From an uncultured bacterium (GTDB lineage: Bacteria; Actinomycetota; Actinomycetes; S36-B12), in assembly GCA_903940375.1 (NCBI GenBank), contig CAJAKT010000314.1, forward strand, positions 1 through 34,071: a DNA stretch of 34,071 bases. The letters are read 5' to 3'. The translations under genes were made by a program, and so were the position numbers. The notes under the pieces were generated by a model. That model did no database searches. It was not told the DNA's origin and saw nothing but the letters and a program-made list of their open reading frames with translations. This document shows, piece after piece, positions 7,053-15,010 of this stretch. Each line of letters begins with the position of its first letter. Within the stretch, counting starts at the first letter, position 1.

Positions 7053-7975
7053 GCCCAGCCTCCCGGTACTTCGTGCGCGTGCGGCGGGTCGGCCCCCGGC
7101 CGCTGACAGGTGATGCCCGCGACGGCGATGCCGAATCGCGCAGCGGCCACAACCTTGTCCAGATCGGCCACATCGGCCCGGCCGAGGTCGTTATGCAGCC
7201 AGTAGGCGAGGAAGCCGCCGCTGAACGAGTCACCGGCGCCAACGGTGTCGATCACAGGCACGCGCGGCACATCGAGGACGATGTCAGCGCCGGAAGCGAT
7301 GACGTGTACTGCGTTCGAGCCATCGGTGAACAGCACGACGGCGCCGCAGCTCTGCTGCAGCGCAACCGCGGCTTCGATCATTCCGGTGCCCGGGAACAGG
7401 TACTCGAGGTCATCCCCGCTCACCTTGACGATGTCGGCGCGATCAATAACCGCTGCAAGGGACGCCCTCAGCAGATCCAACCGATTGACGCTGGGACGAC
7501 AGTTCGGGTCGATCATCACGAGCTGGTCATCGTTCGCGGCACCGACGACGGCGATCAACGCAGCTGCCAGCGGCTCCATTACGAGCGCCAGGGTGCCTGC
7601 GTGGATGGCCCTCGATGCCCGGTCGACGTGGGCAACGGCCATCTCGGGGGTGACCGTCGCCGCGGATGTCCCGTCGAGCAGGAACCGGTAGGACGCGGCC
7701 CCGGACTCGTCGATCTGCGCGATCGCCAGCGTGGTCGGCTCGGGAACCTGCGCACCGAGACCGAGCCGCACGCCGTCACGGTCAAGCAGGCGCATGATCC
7801 GCTGCCCGAAGGGGTCGGTCGACACCCCACCAAGGAAGGTCGACGGAACGCCGAGGCGCGCAATGGTCCGGGCCGTATTCAGTGGGCCGCCGCCCACGAC
7901 GGACGTGACCTCACCTTGTGCGTCAACGATGACGTCGACAAGGGCCTCGCCGATAACAGTGACCATGATGGCCAC
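7049..7975 (-). CDS. PfkB family carbohydrate kinase (fructokinase-like)
   Basis: 308 residues. GEALVDVIVD at the N-terminus, the first PfkB signature around VVGGGPLNTARTIARLG, and the second, DTVGAGDSFSGGFLAYW, with the catalytic Asp. It phosphorylates a sugar or nucleoside with ATP; the pattern fits the fructokinase/ribokinase group, but the substrate cannot be named from sequence. GTG start at 7975, 3 bases after the HxlR gene; the ATG three codons later (7966) is an alternative. Confidence 0.92.
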   Translation of the reverse strand: MAIMVTVIGEALVDVIVDAQGEVTSVVGGGPLNTARTIARLGVPSTFLGGVSTDPFGQRIMRLLDRDGVRLGLGAQVPEPTTLAIAQIDESGAASYRFLLDGTSAATVTPEMAVAHVDRASRAIHAGTLALVMEPLAAALIAVVGAANDDQLVMIDPNCRPSVNRLDLLRASLAAVIDRADIVKVSGDDLEYLFPGTGMIEAAVALQQSCGAVVLFTDGSNAVHVIASGADIVLDVPRVPVIDTVGAGDSFSGGFLAYWLHNDLGRADVADLDKVVAAARFGIAVAGITCQRPGADPPHAHEVPGGWA

Positions 7976-7978
7976 AGG

Positions 7979-8329
7979 CTAGTGGACGCCTTCCAGAGCC
8001 GCGTGATGCGCGACTGCCCAGTCGGCAAGTGCGGTCACTGGCGGAATCAGGCTCCGGCCGGCGTCGGTCAGCTCGTATTCGACTCGCGGAGGGACCTCGG
8101 CGTAGACCGTGCGCCGGACGAGTCCGTCGGCCTCGAGCTTCCGCAGGGTCAGGGTCAGCATGCGCTGGGAGATCCCCTCTAGGCCCACCTTCAACGCAGT
8201 GAAGCGCAGCGGTCCGTGACTCAAGGTCACGATGACCAGCAGGCTCCACTTGTCGCCGATCCGGGCGAAGGCATCGCGGATCACCCGGCAGCGTTCGGCG
8301 TCGTGCTCGGGCATCAGTACCGCCATCAT
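7979..8329 (-). CDS. HxlR family winged-helix transcriptional regulator
   Basis: 116 residues. HxlR hallmarks: C-x(11)-GDKWSLLVIVTLSHGPLRFTAL and the second helix block ISQRMLTLTLRKLEADGLVRRTVY, ending with PPRVEYELTDAGRSL. The conserved N-terminal Cys (ERCRVI) sits where redox-sensing members carry their reactive Cys. I chose the ATG at 8329 because GGGAGGT lies just upstream; longer starts are unlikely. The gene is divergent from the DoxX-like gene, which is the usual arrangement of an HxlR regulator and its target, and is followed by the PfkB and DUF3817 genes. Confidence 0.92.
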   Translation of the reverse strand: MMAVLMPEHDAERCRVIRDAFARIGDKWSLLVIVTLSHGPLRFTALKVGLEGISQRMLTLTLRKLEADGLVRRTVYAEVPPRVEYELTDAGRSLIPPVTALADWAVAHHAALEGVH

Positions 8330-8389
8330 GCTCACCTCCCGGAGCCTTGGGCACATCCCTGTGCCTTTTGCGGACCTCCCAATAGTCCA

Positions 8390-8400
8390 CCATAGTATGG
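8390..8400. promoter_or_regulatory. Palindrome CCATAGTATGG: shared -10 and/or HxlR operator
   Basis: Perfect palindrome with 5-base arms between the HxlR and DoxX genes. On the plus strand it contains TAGTAT (8393-8398), on the minus strand TACTAT (8392-8397), both fitting TANNNT, so it could act as a bidirectional core promoter. Both genes also have Shine-Dalgarno sites, so leaders of about 40-55 bases are expected. A nearby TAGTAACCAT resembles TAGTCCACCAT, possibly a second operator half. Confidence 0.45.
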
Positions 8401-8445
8401 CTAGGCACAAGTAGTAACCATTGATCAAACCACTCAAGGAGTCCG

Positions 8446-8796
8446 ATGTCCGTCGCCCTGATCGTCCTCGCCACCCTGCTCGGCCTCGCCGCTGCCGGCT
8501 CGGCCTTCGGCAAGCTGAAGCGGGTGCCGGCCGTCGTCGAGTCCATGCACGCGGTCGGCGTCAGCGACGGGCAGATGCGCATCCTCGCCGCCCTCGAACT
8601 CCTCGGCGCGGCCGGCCTGCTCGTCGGCATCTGGGTCCCGTTCATCGGCATCGCCGCAGCAGCCTGCCTGGCGCTCTACTTCCTCGGCGCGGTCATCGCG
8701 CACATCCGCTCGGCCGAGCCTGCGAAGACCGCAGCCGCCCCGGCCCTGCTGATGGTCCTCGCCATCGCAACCACCGCCCTCGAACTGGCCCGCTAG
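8446..8796 (+). CDS. DoxX-like small membrane protein
   Basis: 116 residues with four hydrophobic segments. LAAAGSAFGKLKRVPAVVESMHAVGVS and LAALELLGAAGLLVGIW fit the DoxX-like group. These proteins are often linked to quinone or thiol redox homeostasis, but the biochemical role is not settled. The ATG is preceded by AAGGAG at 8436. Divergent from an HxlR regulator, its likely controller; the PPOX gene follows after 2 bases. Confidence 0.85.
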   Translation: MSVALIVLATLLGLAAAGSAFGKLKRVPAVVESMHAVGVSDGQMRILAALELLGAAGLLVGIWVPFIGIAAAACLALYFLGAVIAHIRSAEPAKTAAAPALLMVLAIATTALELAR

Positions 8797-8798
8797 CC

Positions 8799-9185
8799 AT
8801 GGCCGCCTTCACTGACGCGGAGATCGCGTACCTGCGCTCCCAGCCGCTGATGCGCTTCGCCACCGCCTCACTCTCCGGGCGGCCCGACGTCGCCCCCGTC
8901 GTCTTCGAACTCGATGGCGACGACATCGTCACCGCCGGCTTCGATATCGCTAAGACCGTGCGCTACAAGAACGTTCAGGCGAACCCACGTGCCACCGTCG
9001 TCATCGACGACCTCGCCTCGACCAATCCGTGGTCACCCCGCGGAATCAAGGTGATCGGCTCGTGCATCGTCGAGAGCCATGGTGGCGGAGAGCGATTCCG
9101 CATCACCCCGGAAGTGATCATTAGCTGGGCGATCAACGACACGTCTCCGGGGATCCCGGCGATGGAGCGACGAACGGTCGGCTAG
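8799..9185 (+). CDS. PPOX class F420-dependent oxidoreductase family protein
   Basis: 128 residues. Split beta-barrel of the pyridoxamine-phosphate-oxidase-like class: FTDAEIAYLRSQPLMRFATAS, DVAPVVFELDGDDIV, KTVRYKNVQANPRATVVIDDL, RGIKVIGSC. This pattern is that of the actinobacterial F420-dependent subgroup; binding of FMN instead cannot be excluded. ATG start 2 bases after the DoxX gene, so the two form a unit. The stop TAG overlaps the SURF1 stop on the other strand (CTAG). Confidence 0.88.
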   Translation: MAAFTDAEIAYLRSQPLMRFATASLSGRPDVAPVVFELDGDDIVTAGFDIAKTVRYKNVQANPRATVVIDDLASTNPWSPRGIKVIGSCIVESHGGGERFRITPEVIISWAINDTSPGIPAMERRTVG

Positions 9186-9910
9186 GCCGACACCTCGTCA
9201 TCGCGAACCGACTCGAGCCACAGCCAGCGTGCATAGAGCACGACAGCGAAGATGGCGAAGAACCACCACTGGAACGCGTAGAAGAAGTTCTGAAGCGGGA
9301 AGGCCACGTCGCCCGTCTGTGCGGTAGCCAGCACCGGAACGGGTGCGGGCGACGACGACGGCGCCTGCGCCGTCAGCGCGATGTATCCGGGCACGACCTC
9401 GACACCCCATGCCGACGCGAGCCGGCCGGACGCGATTGACGCAACGACGCCGTCAGCCACGGCCGCATCCGTATAGAACTGCTCGTCCGGTTGCAGTACT
9501 CCCGAGACCGTGACGGCACCGGCCGGCGGCTCGGCACCGGGACTGTCGGACGTCGGCAGCGATCCCCGCAGCACGGCCACGACTCTGCCGTCTGCCAGTT
9601 GCAGTCCCGTCACGATCCACACACCGAGCCCGCCTTGGTGCTCCCGGTTGCTGACAGCCACCTGCATCGATGAGACGAATTCACCCGACGCCGTCACGGG
9701 TCGGCCGATGATCTCGTTCGGCAGTTCGGCGGAACCGGCAGGCAGGACCTCCTCGACGGGAATCGCCTGCGAGGCCGACGCACGCTCAGCCGCCAGGATG
9801 TCCTGCGTTCGGTCCCATTGCCAACGTCCAAGCACGATGGCAGCCGCAATGAGCAGCAGCAGCACCAGCGCCGCGACGATCCCGCGCCCGCTCAGCGCCA
9901 CGCGCAGCAT
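9182..9910 (-). CDS. SURF1 family cytochrome oxidase assembly protein
   Basis: 242 residues. Two membrane segments (about residues 8-28 and 210-232) flank the extracytoplasmic domain, the standard SURF1 layout: LGRWQWDR at the start, RPVTASGEF, NREHQGGLGVWIVTGLQL, RGSLP, and a C-terminal FPLQNFFYAFQWWFFAIFAVVLYARWLW. It helps assemble the haem-copper oxidase. The ATG at 9910 has AGGAG 7 bases upstream, inside the end of the previous gene; longer starts would overlap that gene heavily. Confidence 0.92.
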   Translation of the reverse strand: MLRVALSGRGIVAALVLLLLIAAAIVLGRWQWDRTQDILAAERASASQAIPVEEVLPAGSAELPNEIIGRPVTASGEFVSSMQVAVSNREHQGGLGVWIVTGLQLADGRVVAVLRGSLPTSDSPGAEPPAGAVTVSGVLQPDEQFYTDAAVADGVVASIASGRLASAWGVEVVPGYIALTAQAPSSSPAPVPVLATAQTGDVAFPLQNFFYAFQWWFFAIFAVVLYARWLWLESVRDDEVSA

Positions 9911-9914
9911 CGCC

Positions 9915-10217
9915 TTACTCCTGGGCGGTGTCATCCGCGCCGGGTGCACTGCCCGCAGCCTTGCGCTCGGCCTCACCGCGCGCGATCGCATCCTGGATGA
10001 CCTGTCGATCCTGGGCCTGCTCGATGCTGTCGCGGCCAGGCGGCAGGTTCGGATCGATCTTCTTCATCTGCTTCGACAGGGACTTCCACAGGAAGTACAT
10101 CGCGATACCGATAGCGACGACGAATGCCATCGCGATCGGACCAGCGTCGTCGATGAGGGACCTCTGCTGATCGGGGTCGGTGGTCTCGGCAAGCACCCGG
10201 GCAACGATGGTGATCAT
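9915..10217 (-). CDS. Small single-span membrane protein between mca and SURF1
   Basis: 100 residues. One membrane segment (about residues 27-45, GPIAMAFVVAIGIAMYFLWKSL), then a basic stretch and a charged C-terminus predicted to be helical (RDSIEQAQDRQVIQDAIARGEAERK). I recognise no named family. The ATG overlaps the mca stop (ATGA) and SURF1 begins 4 bases after its stop, so it is co-expressed with both. A role near the respiratory chain is only suggested by position. Confidence 0.85.
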   Translation of the reverse strand: MITIVARVLAETTDPDQQRSLIDDAGPIAMAFVVAIGIAMYFLWKSLSKQMKKIDPNLPPGRDSIEQAQDRQVIQDAIARGEAERKAAGSAPGADDTAQE

Positions 10218-11092
10218 GATGCGTCCTCGCGTAGGCCGGCGAACAGATCGTCCTCCGGCACGGTGGTCTCGACCCGCGTGCGGGCGAGCTGGAAGTCCTC
10301 CGTCGGCCACACCTCGCGCTGGAACGCCAACGGAACCGCGAACCACATGCTGTCGGGGTCGATCTGAGTTCGGTGCTGGATCAGGGCACGGTCGCGGTCC
10401 TCGAACCAGTCGGCCGCAATCACGCGCGTCGTGACGACGTTCGCATCGTCGGGCCGGTCTTCCCAGTTGGTGAGCCAGTCGTGGTACGGGGAGTCGAGGT
10501 CGGCATCGACCATCGCCAAGTGCAGGGCCTCGACCCGCGCCTTGGTGAACTGCTGGTTGTAGTAGACCTTCAGGACGTCCCACGGCTCTCCACCCAGCCC
10601 GGGGAATCTCGCCGGATCGGCCGCAGCGTCGATCGCTGCCATCGTCGTCTCGTGGGTGCGAATGTGGTCGGGGTGCGGGTACCCGCCGTTCTCGTCGTAG
10701 GTCGTGACGACCTGCGGCCGGAACTCGCGGATCAGTGCCACGAGCGGCTCGATCGTCGCCTCGACCGGAAGGTCCGCGAAGCACCCCGCCGGCAGCGGCG
10801 GGAGCGGATCACCCTCGGGGTATCCGGAGTCCTCGAAACCCAGCCACGCGTGCCGGACCCCCAGCACGGCGGCCGCCGCCGCCATCTCCTCACGGCGAAC
10901 GGCCAGCAGGCCCCGCTCATCCACATCCGCCTGAGCAGCGGCGTTGAGGACGTCGCCGCGCTCTCCCCCGGTGCAGGTGACGACCATGACGTCGACGCCC
11001 TCGGATACGTACTTCGCCATCGCAGCCGCGCCCTTGCTGGACTCGTCGTCCGGGTGGGCGTGCACGGCCATCAGTCGAAGGGGGCTGGTCAC
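10214..11092 (-). CDS. mca: Mycothiol S-conjugate amidase
   Basis: 292 residues. LRLMAVHAHPDDESSKGAA (zinc ligands His13 and Asp16), TCTGGERGDVLN, EFRPQVVTTYDENGGYPHPDHI (third zinc ligand) and the C-terminal WFAVPLAFQREVWPTEDFQLA all match Mca rather than the related deacetylase MshB. It cleaves mycothiol conjugates of toxins to mercapturates for export and regenerates the inositol-glucosamine part, so the host makes mycothiol. GTG start at 11092, 18 bases from the divergent DUF4307 gene, a pairing conserved in actinobacteria. Confidence 0.96.
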   Translation of the reverse strand: MTSPLRLMAVHAHPDDESSKGAAAMAKYVSEGVDVMVVTCTGGERGDVLNAAAQADVDERGLLAVRREEMAAAAAVLGVRHAWLGFEDSGYPEGDPLPPLPAGCFADLPVEATIEPLVALIREFRPQVVTTYDENGGYPHPDHIRTHETTMAAIDAAADPARFPGLGGEPWDVLKVYYNQQFTKARVEALHLAMVDADLDSPYHDWLTNWEDRPDDANVVTTRVIAADWFEDRDRALIQHRTQIDPDSMWFAVPLAFQREVWPTEDFQLARTRVETTVPEDDLFAGLREDAS

Positions 11093-11097
11093 GGGGA

Positions 11098-11103
11098 TAG
11101 TCT
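11098..11103 (+). promoter_or_regulatory. Possible -10 element of the DUF4307 gene
   Basis: TAGTCT fits TANNNT and ends 7 bases before the GTG at 11111, suggesting a leaderless start. The opposite strand offers only a weaker GACTAT, 4 bases before the mca start. The whole divergent gap is 18 bases, so the -35 regions must lie inside the coding sequences. Confidence 0.4.
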
Positions 11104-11110
11104 CCACCAC

Positions 11111-11581
11111 GTGCCCACACCATTCACCCGGGACCAGCTCAGCCCCGCAATGCAGGAGCGATACGGGCTCAATCGACGACCGGTGGGTCGCTGGATCGGC
11201 GTGACCATCCTCACCATCGCCTTCGTGGCCGCCCTTGGCTACGTCTTCGTCGGACTCACCCGCAGCTCCGTCGAGGCGCGCCTCGTGACCTGGGACGACG
11301 TGGCTGCGGATCGCGTCAATATCACCTTCCAGGCACGACGCCAGGCCACCGATGAACTGCACTGCGTCCTCCGGGCCCAGGACGAGAAGCGCAACGACGT
11401 CGGCTACGCGACAGTCATCGTTCCTCCCGGCGAGCCCGAGATCGTCGTCGACTACTCCCTGCGCACGCTGGCTCCCGCCTACACCGCCGAGTTGCTCGGC
11501 TGCGCCGCCGGCGGGCCGCCGAATGTTGCCGCACCCGCATTCCCGCCCGGCGTCGTTCCGCCTGCTCAGCCCTTCTCCTGA
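11111..11581 (+). CDS. DUF4307 single-span membrane protein
   Basis: 156 residues. An N-terminal ERYG motif, one membrane segment (about residues 27-48, WIGVTILTIAFVAALGYVFVGL) and an extracytoplasmic beta-rich domain with two Cys (LHCVLRA and LLGCAAGG) that could pair. It ends with a Pro-rich tail. The family is actinobacterial and typically sits beside mca; function unknown. GTG start at 11111. Upstream in-frame extension would run antisense through mca and is rejected. Confidence 0.88.
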   Translation: MPTPFTRDQLSPAMQERYGLNRRPVGRWIGVTILTIAFVAALGYVFVGLTRSSVEARLVTWDDVAADRVNITFQARRQATDELHCVLRAQDEKRNDVGYATVIVPPGEPEIVVDYSLRTLAPAYTAELLGCAAGGPPNVAAPAFPPGVVPPAQPFS

Positions 11582-11611
11582 CGAGCACTCGCGCTTGAGC
11601 GCCGTTGGACG

Positions 11612-11617
11612 TACCGT
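11612..11617 (+). promoter_or_regulatory. Possible -10 element of the AAA ATPase gene
   Basis: TACCGT fits TANNNT and lies 6 bases before the GTG at 11624. No Shine-Dalgarno site is seen, consistent with a leaderless mRNA. Confidence 0.4.
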
Positions 11618-11623
11618 CATCGG

Positions 11624-13048
11624 GTGACGTCACTCGCGCCCCCGATTCCTGCCCACCTCCCCACCGACCTCGCGGCCCTGCGCGCGTCCGGCTACCAAGC
11701 CAGAAGTGTCAAGGCCGAAATACGCGCGAATCTCATCGACCGCCTGCGCGGCGGGCAGCCATCGTTCCCCGGGATCGTCGGCTTCGAGGACACGGTGGGT
11801 CCGCAACTCGAACGCGCACTGCTCGCCGGGCACGATGTCGTGCTCCTCGGTGAGCGCGGGCAGGGAAAGACGCGCCTCATCCGTTCACTGGCCGCGCTCC
11901 TGGACGAGTGGATTCCCGTCGTCGACGGTTGCGAGATCAATGACGACCCGACGGCCCCGATCTGTGCCCGCTGCCGCAGGCTCGCCAGCGAGCAGGACGA
12001 CCGGCTGGCCGTCACCTGGCGGCACCGGAGCGAGCGTTTCGGCGAGAAGCTCGCCACCCCCGACACGTCCGTCGGCGACCTGGTCGGCGACGTCGATCCC
12101 GTGAAGGTCGCGGAGGGCCGCAGCCTGGGCGACAGCGAGACGATCCACTACGGGCTCGTGCCCCGCACCAATCGGGGGATCTTCGCGATCAATGAGCTTC
12201 CCGACCTGGCTGAGCGCATTCAGGTCGCCCTGCTCAACGTTCTCGAGGAACGCGATATCCAGGTGCGTGGCTACCAGTTGCGCCTTCCGCTCGACCTGCT
12301 CGTCGTCGCAAGCGCGAATCCCGAGGACTACACCAACCGCGGTCGCATCATCACGCCGTTGAAGGATCGCTTCGGTGCTGAGATCCGCACGCACTACCCC
12401 GTCAGCCTCGATGCAGAGACGGAACTCATCCGGCAGGAGGCGAACATCGAGGCCATCGTCCCGAACCACCTCCTCGATGTCGTCGCTCGTTTCACCCGCG
12501 AGGTCCGCGAGTCCCCCGCGGTCGACCAGCGCAGTGGCGTCTCCGCTCGGTTTGCGATCGCCTGCGTCGAGGCCCTCTCCGGTGCCGCGGTGCGACGCGC
12601 GGCCCTGAGCGGCGAGGACGATCCGGTCGCGCGCATCGGCGACCTCGCCGGCGTCGTACCGACTCTGCGCGGCAAGGTCGAGTTCGATGTCAGCGAGGAA
12701 GGGCAGGAGGAGGAGACCCTGCAGCTCCTGGCCCGTCGAGCGTCAGCCGAGACATGGCGCACGTATCTGGGCGGCGGTGATGCACGTCCGGTCCTCACCG
12801 CGCTCGTGGCCTGGTTCGACGAGGGGAACTCCCTCCTGGCTGGCGATGCCATCCCGGCAACGGCCCTCCTCGACGAACTCGGCCCGCTCGACGGACTCGG
12901 TCGGCTCGTCAGCAGCCTCGAGCCCGGCATGGCCGAGTCCCCCGGCCTCGTGGCGGCCTGCGTGGAGTTCGCCGTCGAGGGGCTATGGCTGACCCGCCGC
13001 ATCGACAAGGACTCGATCGGTGGCGTCAGTCGATACGGAGCCTCATGA
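11624..13048 (+). CDS. AAA ATPase of the ChlI/MoxR type, partner of the VWA protein
   Basis: 474 residues. Walker A GERGQGKTR (about 76-84), Walker-B-like IFAINELPDL (about 186-195) with Asn-Glu in place of Asp-Glu, sensor 1 VVASANPEDY and the arginine-rich LKDRFG motif. Between Walker A and B is a Cys cluster, C-x(13)-C-x-x-C (about residues 104-121), perhaps a metal site. The protein resembles magnesium chelatase subunit I-type ATPases, but no chlorophyll genes are near. Together with the overlapping VWA gene it forms an ATPase/VWA chaperone-like pair; from memory, the mycobacterial Rv0958/Rv0959 pair looks similar. The client is unknown. GTG start at 11624. Confidence 0.88.
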   Translation: MTSLAPPIPAHLPTDLAALRASGYQARSVKAEIRANLIDRLRGGQPSFPGIVGFEDTVGPQLERALLAGHDVVLLGERGQGKTRLIRSLAALLDEWIPVVDGCEINDDPTAPICARCRRLASEQDDRLAVTWRHRSERFGEKLATPDTSVGDLVGDVDPVKVAEGRSLGDSETIHYGLVPRTNRGIFAINELPDLAERIQVALLNVLEERDIQVRGYQLRLPLDLLVVASANPEDYTNRGRIITPLKDRFGAEIRTHYPVSLDAETELIRQEANIEAIVPNHLLDVVARFTREVRESPAVDQRSGVSARFAIACVEALSGAAVRRAALSGEDDPVARIGDLAGVVPTLRGKVEFDVSEEGQEEETLQLLARRASAETWRTYLGGGDARPVLTALVAWFDEGNSLLAGDAIPATALLDELGPLDGLGRLVSSLEPGMAESPGLVAACVEFAVEGLWLTRRIDKDSIGGVSRYGAS

Positions 13049-14991
13049 CCGGTTTTCGCTATGGAGCCTTCCACGGCGGCCCTGACCCCCTCGCCGCACC
13101 GCCCGATGTCGGGGTGGGTGTCGACGATCTCGCCCAGCGAATCCTCGGCGGTCAGCCAGTCGCCGAGGCATTGCGTGATCTCATGCGCGAGGGGATGCAG
13201 GGACGACGCGGTTTGCAGGACATGGCGCAGCGAATCCGCGAGCGCCGACGCGAGCTTGAGAAGTCCGGGCGCATGGACGGATTGCTGGAGGACCTGCGCG
13301 AACTTCTGGACGCGGCGGTCGAGGCCGAGCGTGCCGCGCTGTTCCCTGATCCATCGGATGACGCCCGCTTCCGGGAGGCCGTCCTCGACAACGTCCCCGA
13401 CGACATCGGACGCGCCGTGCAGGAATTGTCGTCCTACGACTGGCGGTCCGAGGAAGCGCGCGGATTGTTCGACCAGATTCGCGAGCGACTGCAACGCGAT
13501 GTCGTCGACCAGCAGTTCCGCGACCTGACGAAGGGCATCGACAGCATGTCGTCGCCCGAGAGCCGGGCGGCACTGAAGGAGATGATGGCCGACCTCAATG
13601 CCCTGCTAGACAAGCACCAGCGCGGCGAAGACGTGGCCGACGACTACAAGGAATTCATCGACAAGCACCGCGACTTCTTCCCCGATGCACCGGAGACAAT
13701 CGAGGAGTTCATCGACGAACTGGCTCGCCGGTCGGCGGCCATGCAGCGCATGCTGGACTCGATGAGCCCTGAGCAGCGCGCGGAACTGCAGTCGGCGATG
13801 GATCAGGCACTGACGGACCTGGACCTGCAGAACGAGATGGCCTCACTGCAGGAGAGCCTGCGCGCCCTTCGCCCCGAGTTCAGCGGCGGACGCTCGTCGA
13901 TGGATGGTGAGCGACGTCTCGGACTGCCCGAGGCAACAGATGCCCTTGCTGAGCTGGCGGATCTGGAGGGCCTCTCCGATGCGCTGGGCGACGGCTTTGC
14001 TCGCGCTGACCTCGACGACATCGACGAGGACGCCGTCGAGCGAGCCCTTGGCCGGCAGGCACGCGACGACCTGGAGGCGCTCCGGACCCTGCAGCGGGAG
14101 CTTGAGCGACAGGGCTACCTCGTCAACGACGGCGAGGATCTGCAGCTGACACCGAAGGCCATCCGCCGAATCGGCCGGACCGCGCTCCGGACCGTGTTCG
14201 ACTCACTCGACGGCACCACGCGCGGAACGCACGCCATCCGACGATCAGGCGCGGCGGGGGAACTCACAGGCACGACGCGGGCCTGGACGTTCGGTGATGA
14301 GCAGCCCGTCGATGTCGTCCGCACTCTCCGCAACGCCGTGTCTCGTCGCATGATCGGTGCAGACGACGAGGCGCGCCTGCATGCCGACGACTTCGAGGTG
14401 CACGAGACCGAGACCATGACGCGCGCAGCCGTCGCACTGCTGATCGACCAGTCGTACTCCATGGTCGTGAACGACACGTGGCGCGAGGCGAAGACGATGG
14501 CGCTCGCCCTGCACACGCTCGCAGCCACGGCCTACCCCCTGGACGCCTTCCAGATCATCTCCTTCGCCAACGTGGCACGCGTCGTGCATCCGCACGAGCT
14601 GCCGAACCTGGAGGCGAGCTACGTCCAGGGGACGAACCTGCAGCATGCGCTGATGCTGGCGGGCCAGTTCCTCGATCGACATCCGGGATCGCAGCGCATC
14701 GTCATGGTCGTCACCGATGGCGAGCCGACGGCGCACCTGCTGTCGAACGGCGAGGGCTGGTTCACCTGGCCCCCGTCCCAGGAGACGATCACCGAGACGG
14801 TGGCCCAGGTCGACCGGATGACGCGCAGACGCGTACCGAACTCCTGGTTCCGACTCGGCGACGACCCCGGCCTGGCTCGATTCCTGGACGGGATGGCCCG
14901 TCGCAATGGGGGCCGGGTCCTTGAGGTGGCCGGTGACCGACTCGGTGACTATGTCGTCACCGACTACGTCCGTGCCCGTCGCTCCCGCTGA
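13045..14991 (+). CDS. VWA domain protein, partner of the AAA ATPase
   Basis: 648 residues from the ATG at 13045 (ATGA overlap with the ATPase gene). Residues about 1-450 are strongly acidic and helical (many short Glu/Arg/Leu-rich stretches such as RIRERRRELEKSGRMDGLLEDL). The C-terminal 190 residues form a von Willebrand A domain with an intact metal-ion-dependent adhesion site: LIDQSYSM (DxSxS, Asp near residue 467), later TNLQHAL and VVTDGEPT. No signal peptide, so it acts in the cytosol. By analogy with ChlD and other MoxR/VWA systems it should present a client to the ATPase, but the client is not evident. Confidence 0.9.
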   Translation: MTGFRYGAFHGGPDPLAAPPDVGVGVDDLAQRILGGQPVAEALRDLMREGMQGRRGLQDMAQRIRERRRELEKSGRMDGLLEDLRELLDAAVEAERAALFPDPSDDARFREAVLDNVPDDIGRAVQELSSYDWRSEEARGLFDQIRERLQRDVVDQQFRDLTKGIDSMSSPESRAALKEMMADLNALLDKHQRGEDVADDYKEFIDKHRDFFPDAPETIEEFIDELARRSAAMQRMLDSMSPEQRAELQSAMDQALTDLDLQNEMASLQESLRALRPEFSGGRSSMDGERRLGLPEATDALAELADLEGLSDALGDGFARADLDDIDEDAVERALGRQARDDLEALRTLQRELERQGYLVNDGEDLQLTPKAIRRIGRTALRTVFDSLDGTTRGTHAIRRSGAAGELTGTTRAWTFGDEQPVDVVRTLRNAVSRRMIGADDEARLHADDFEVHETETMTRAAVALLIDQSYSMVVNDTWREAKTMALALHTLAATAYPLDAFQIISFANVARVVHPHELPNLEASYVQGTNLQHALMLAGQFLDRHPGSQRIVMVVTDGEPTAHLLSNGEGWFTWPPSQETITETVAQVDRMTRRRVPNSWFRLGDDPGLARFLDGMARRNGGRVLEVAGDRLGDYVVTDYVRARRSR

Positions 14992-14996
14992 ACGGT

Positions 14997-15002
14997 TAGC
15001 CT
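14997..15002 (+). promoter_or_regulatory. Possible -10 element of greA
   Basis: TAGCCT fits TANNNT and lies 8 bases before the ATG at 15011, directly after the stop of the VWA gene. The gap contains no Shine-Dalgarno sequence. Confidence 0.4.
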
Positions 15003-15010
15003 TCCCCCTT

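Noticed and set aside
7016..8182. Plus-strand frame opposite DUF3817, PfkB and HxlR genes
   Set aside because: Spans three well-supported minus-strand genes and has no domain of its own.
8350..8369. GGCACA/TGTGCC hairpin followed by TTTT as an intrinsic terminator
   Set aside because: It lies in the leader of the HxlR gene on the other strand and no plus-strand gene ends there; the stem is only 6 bases.
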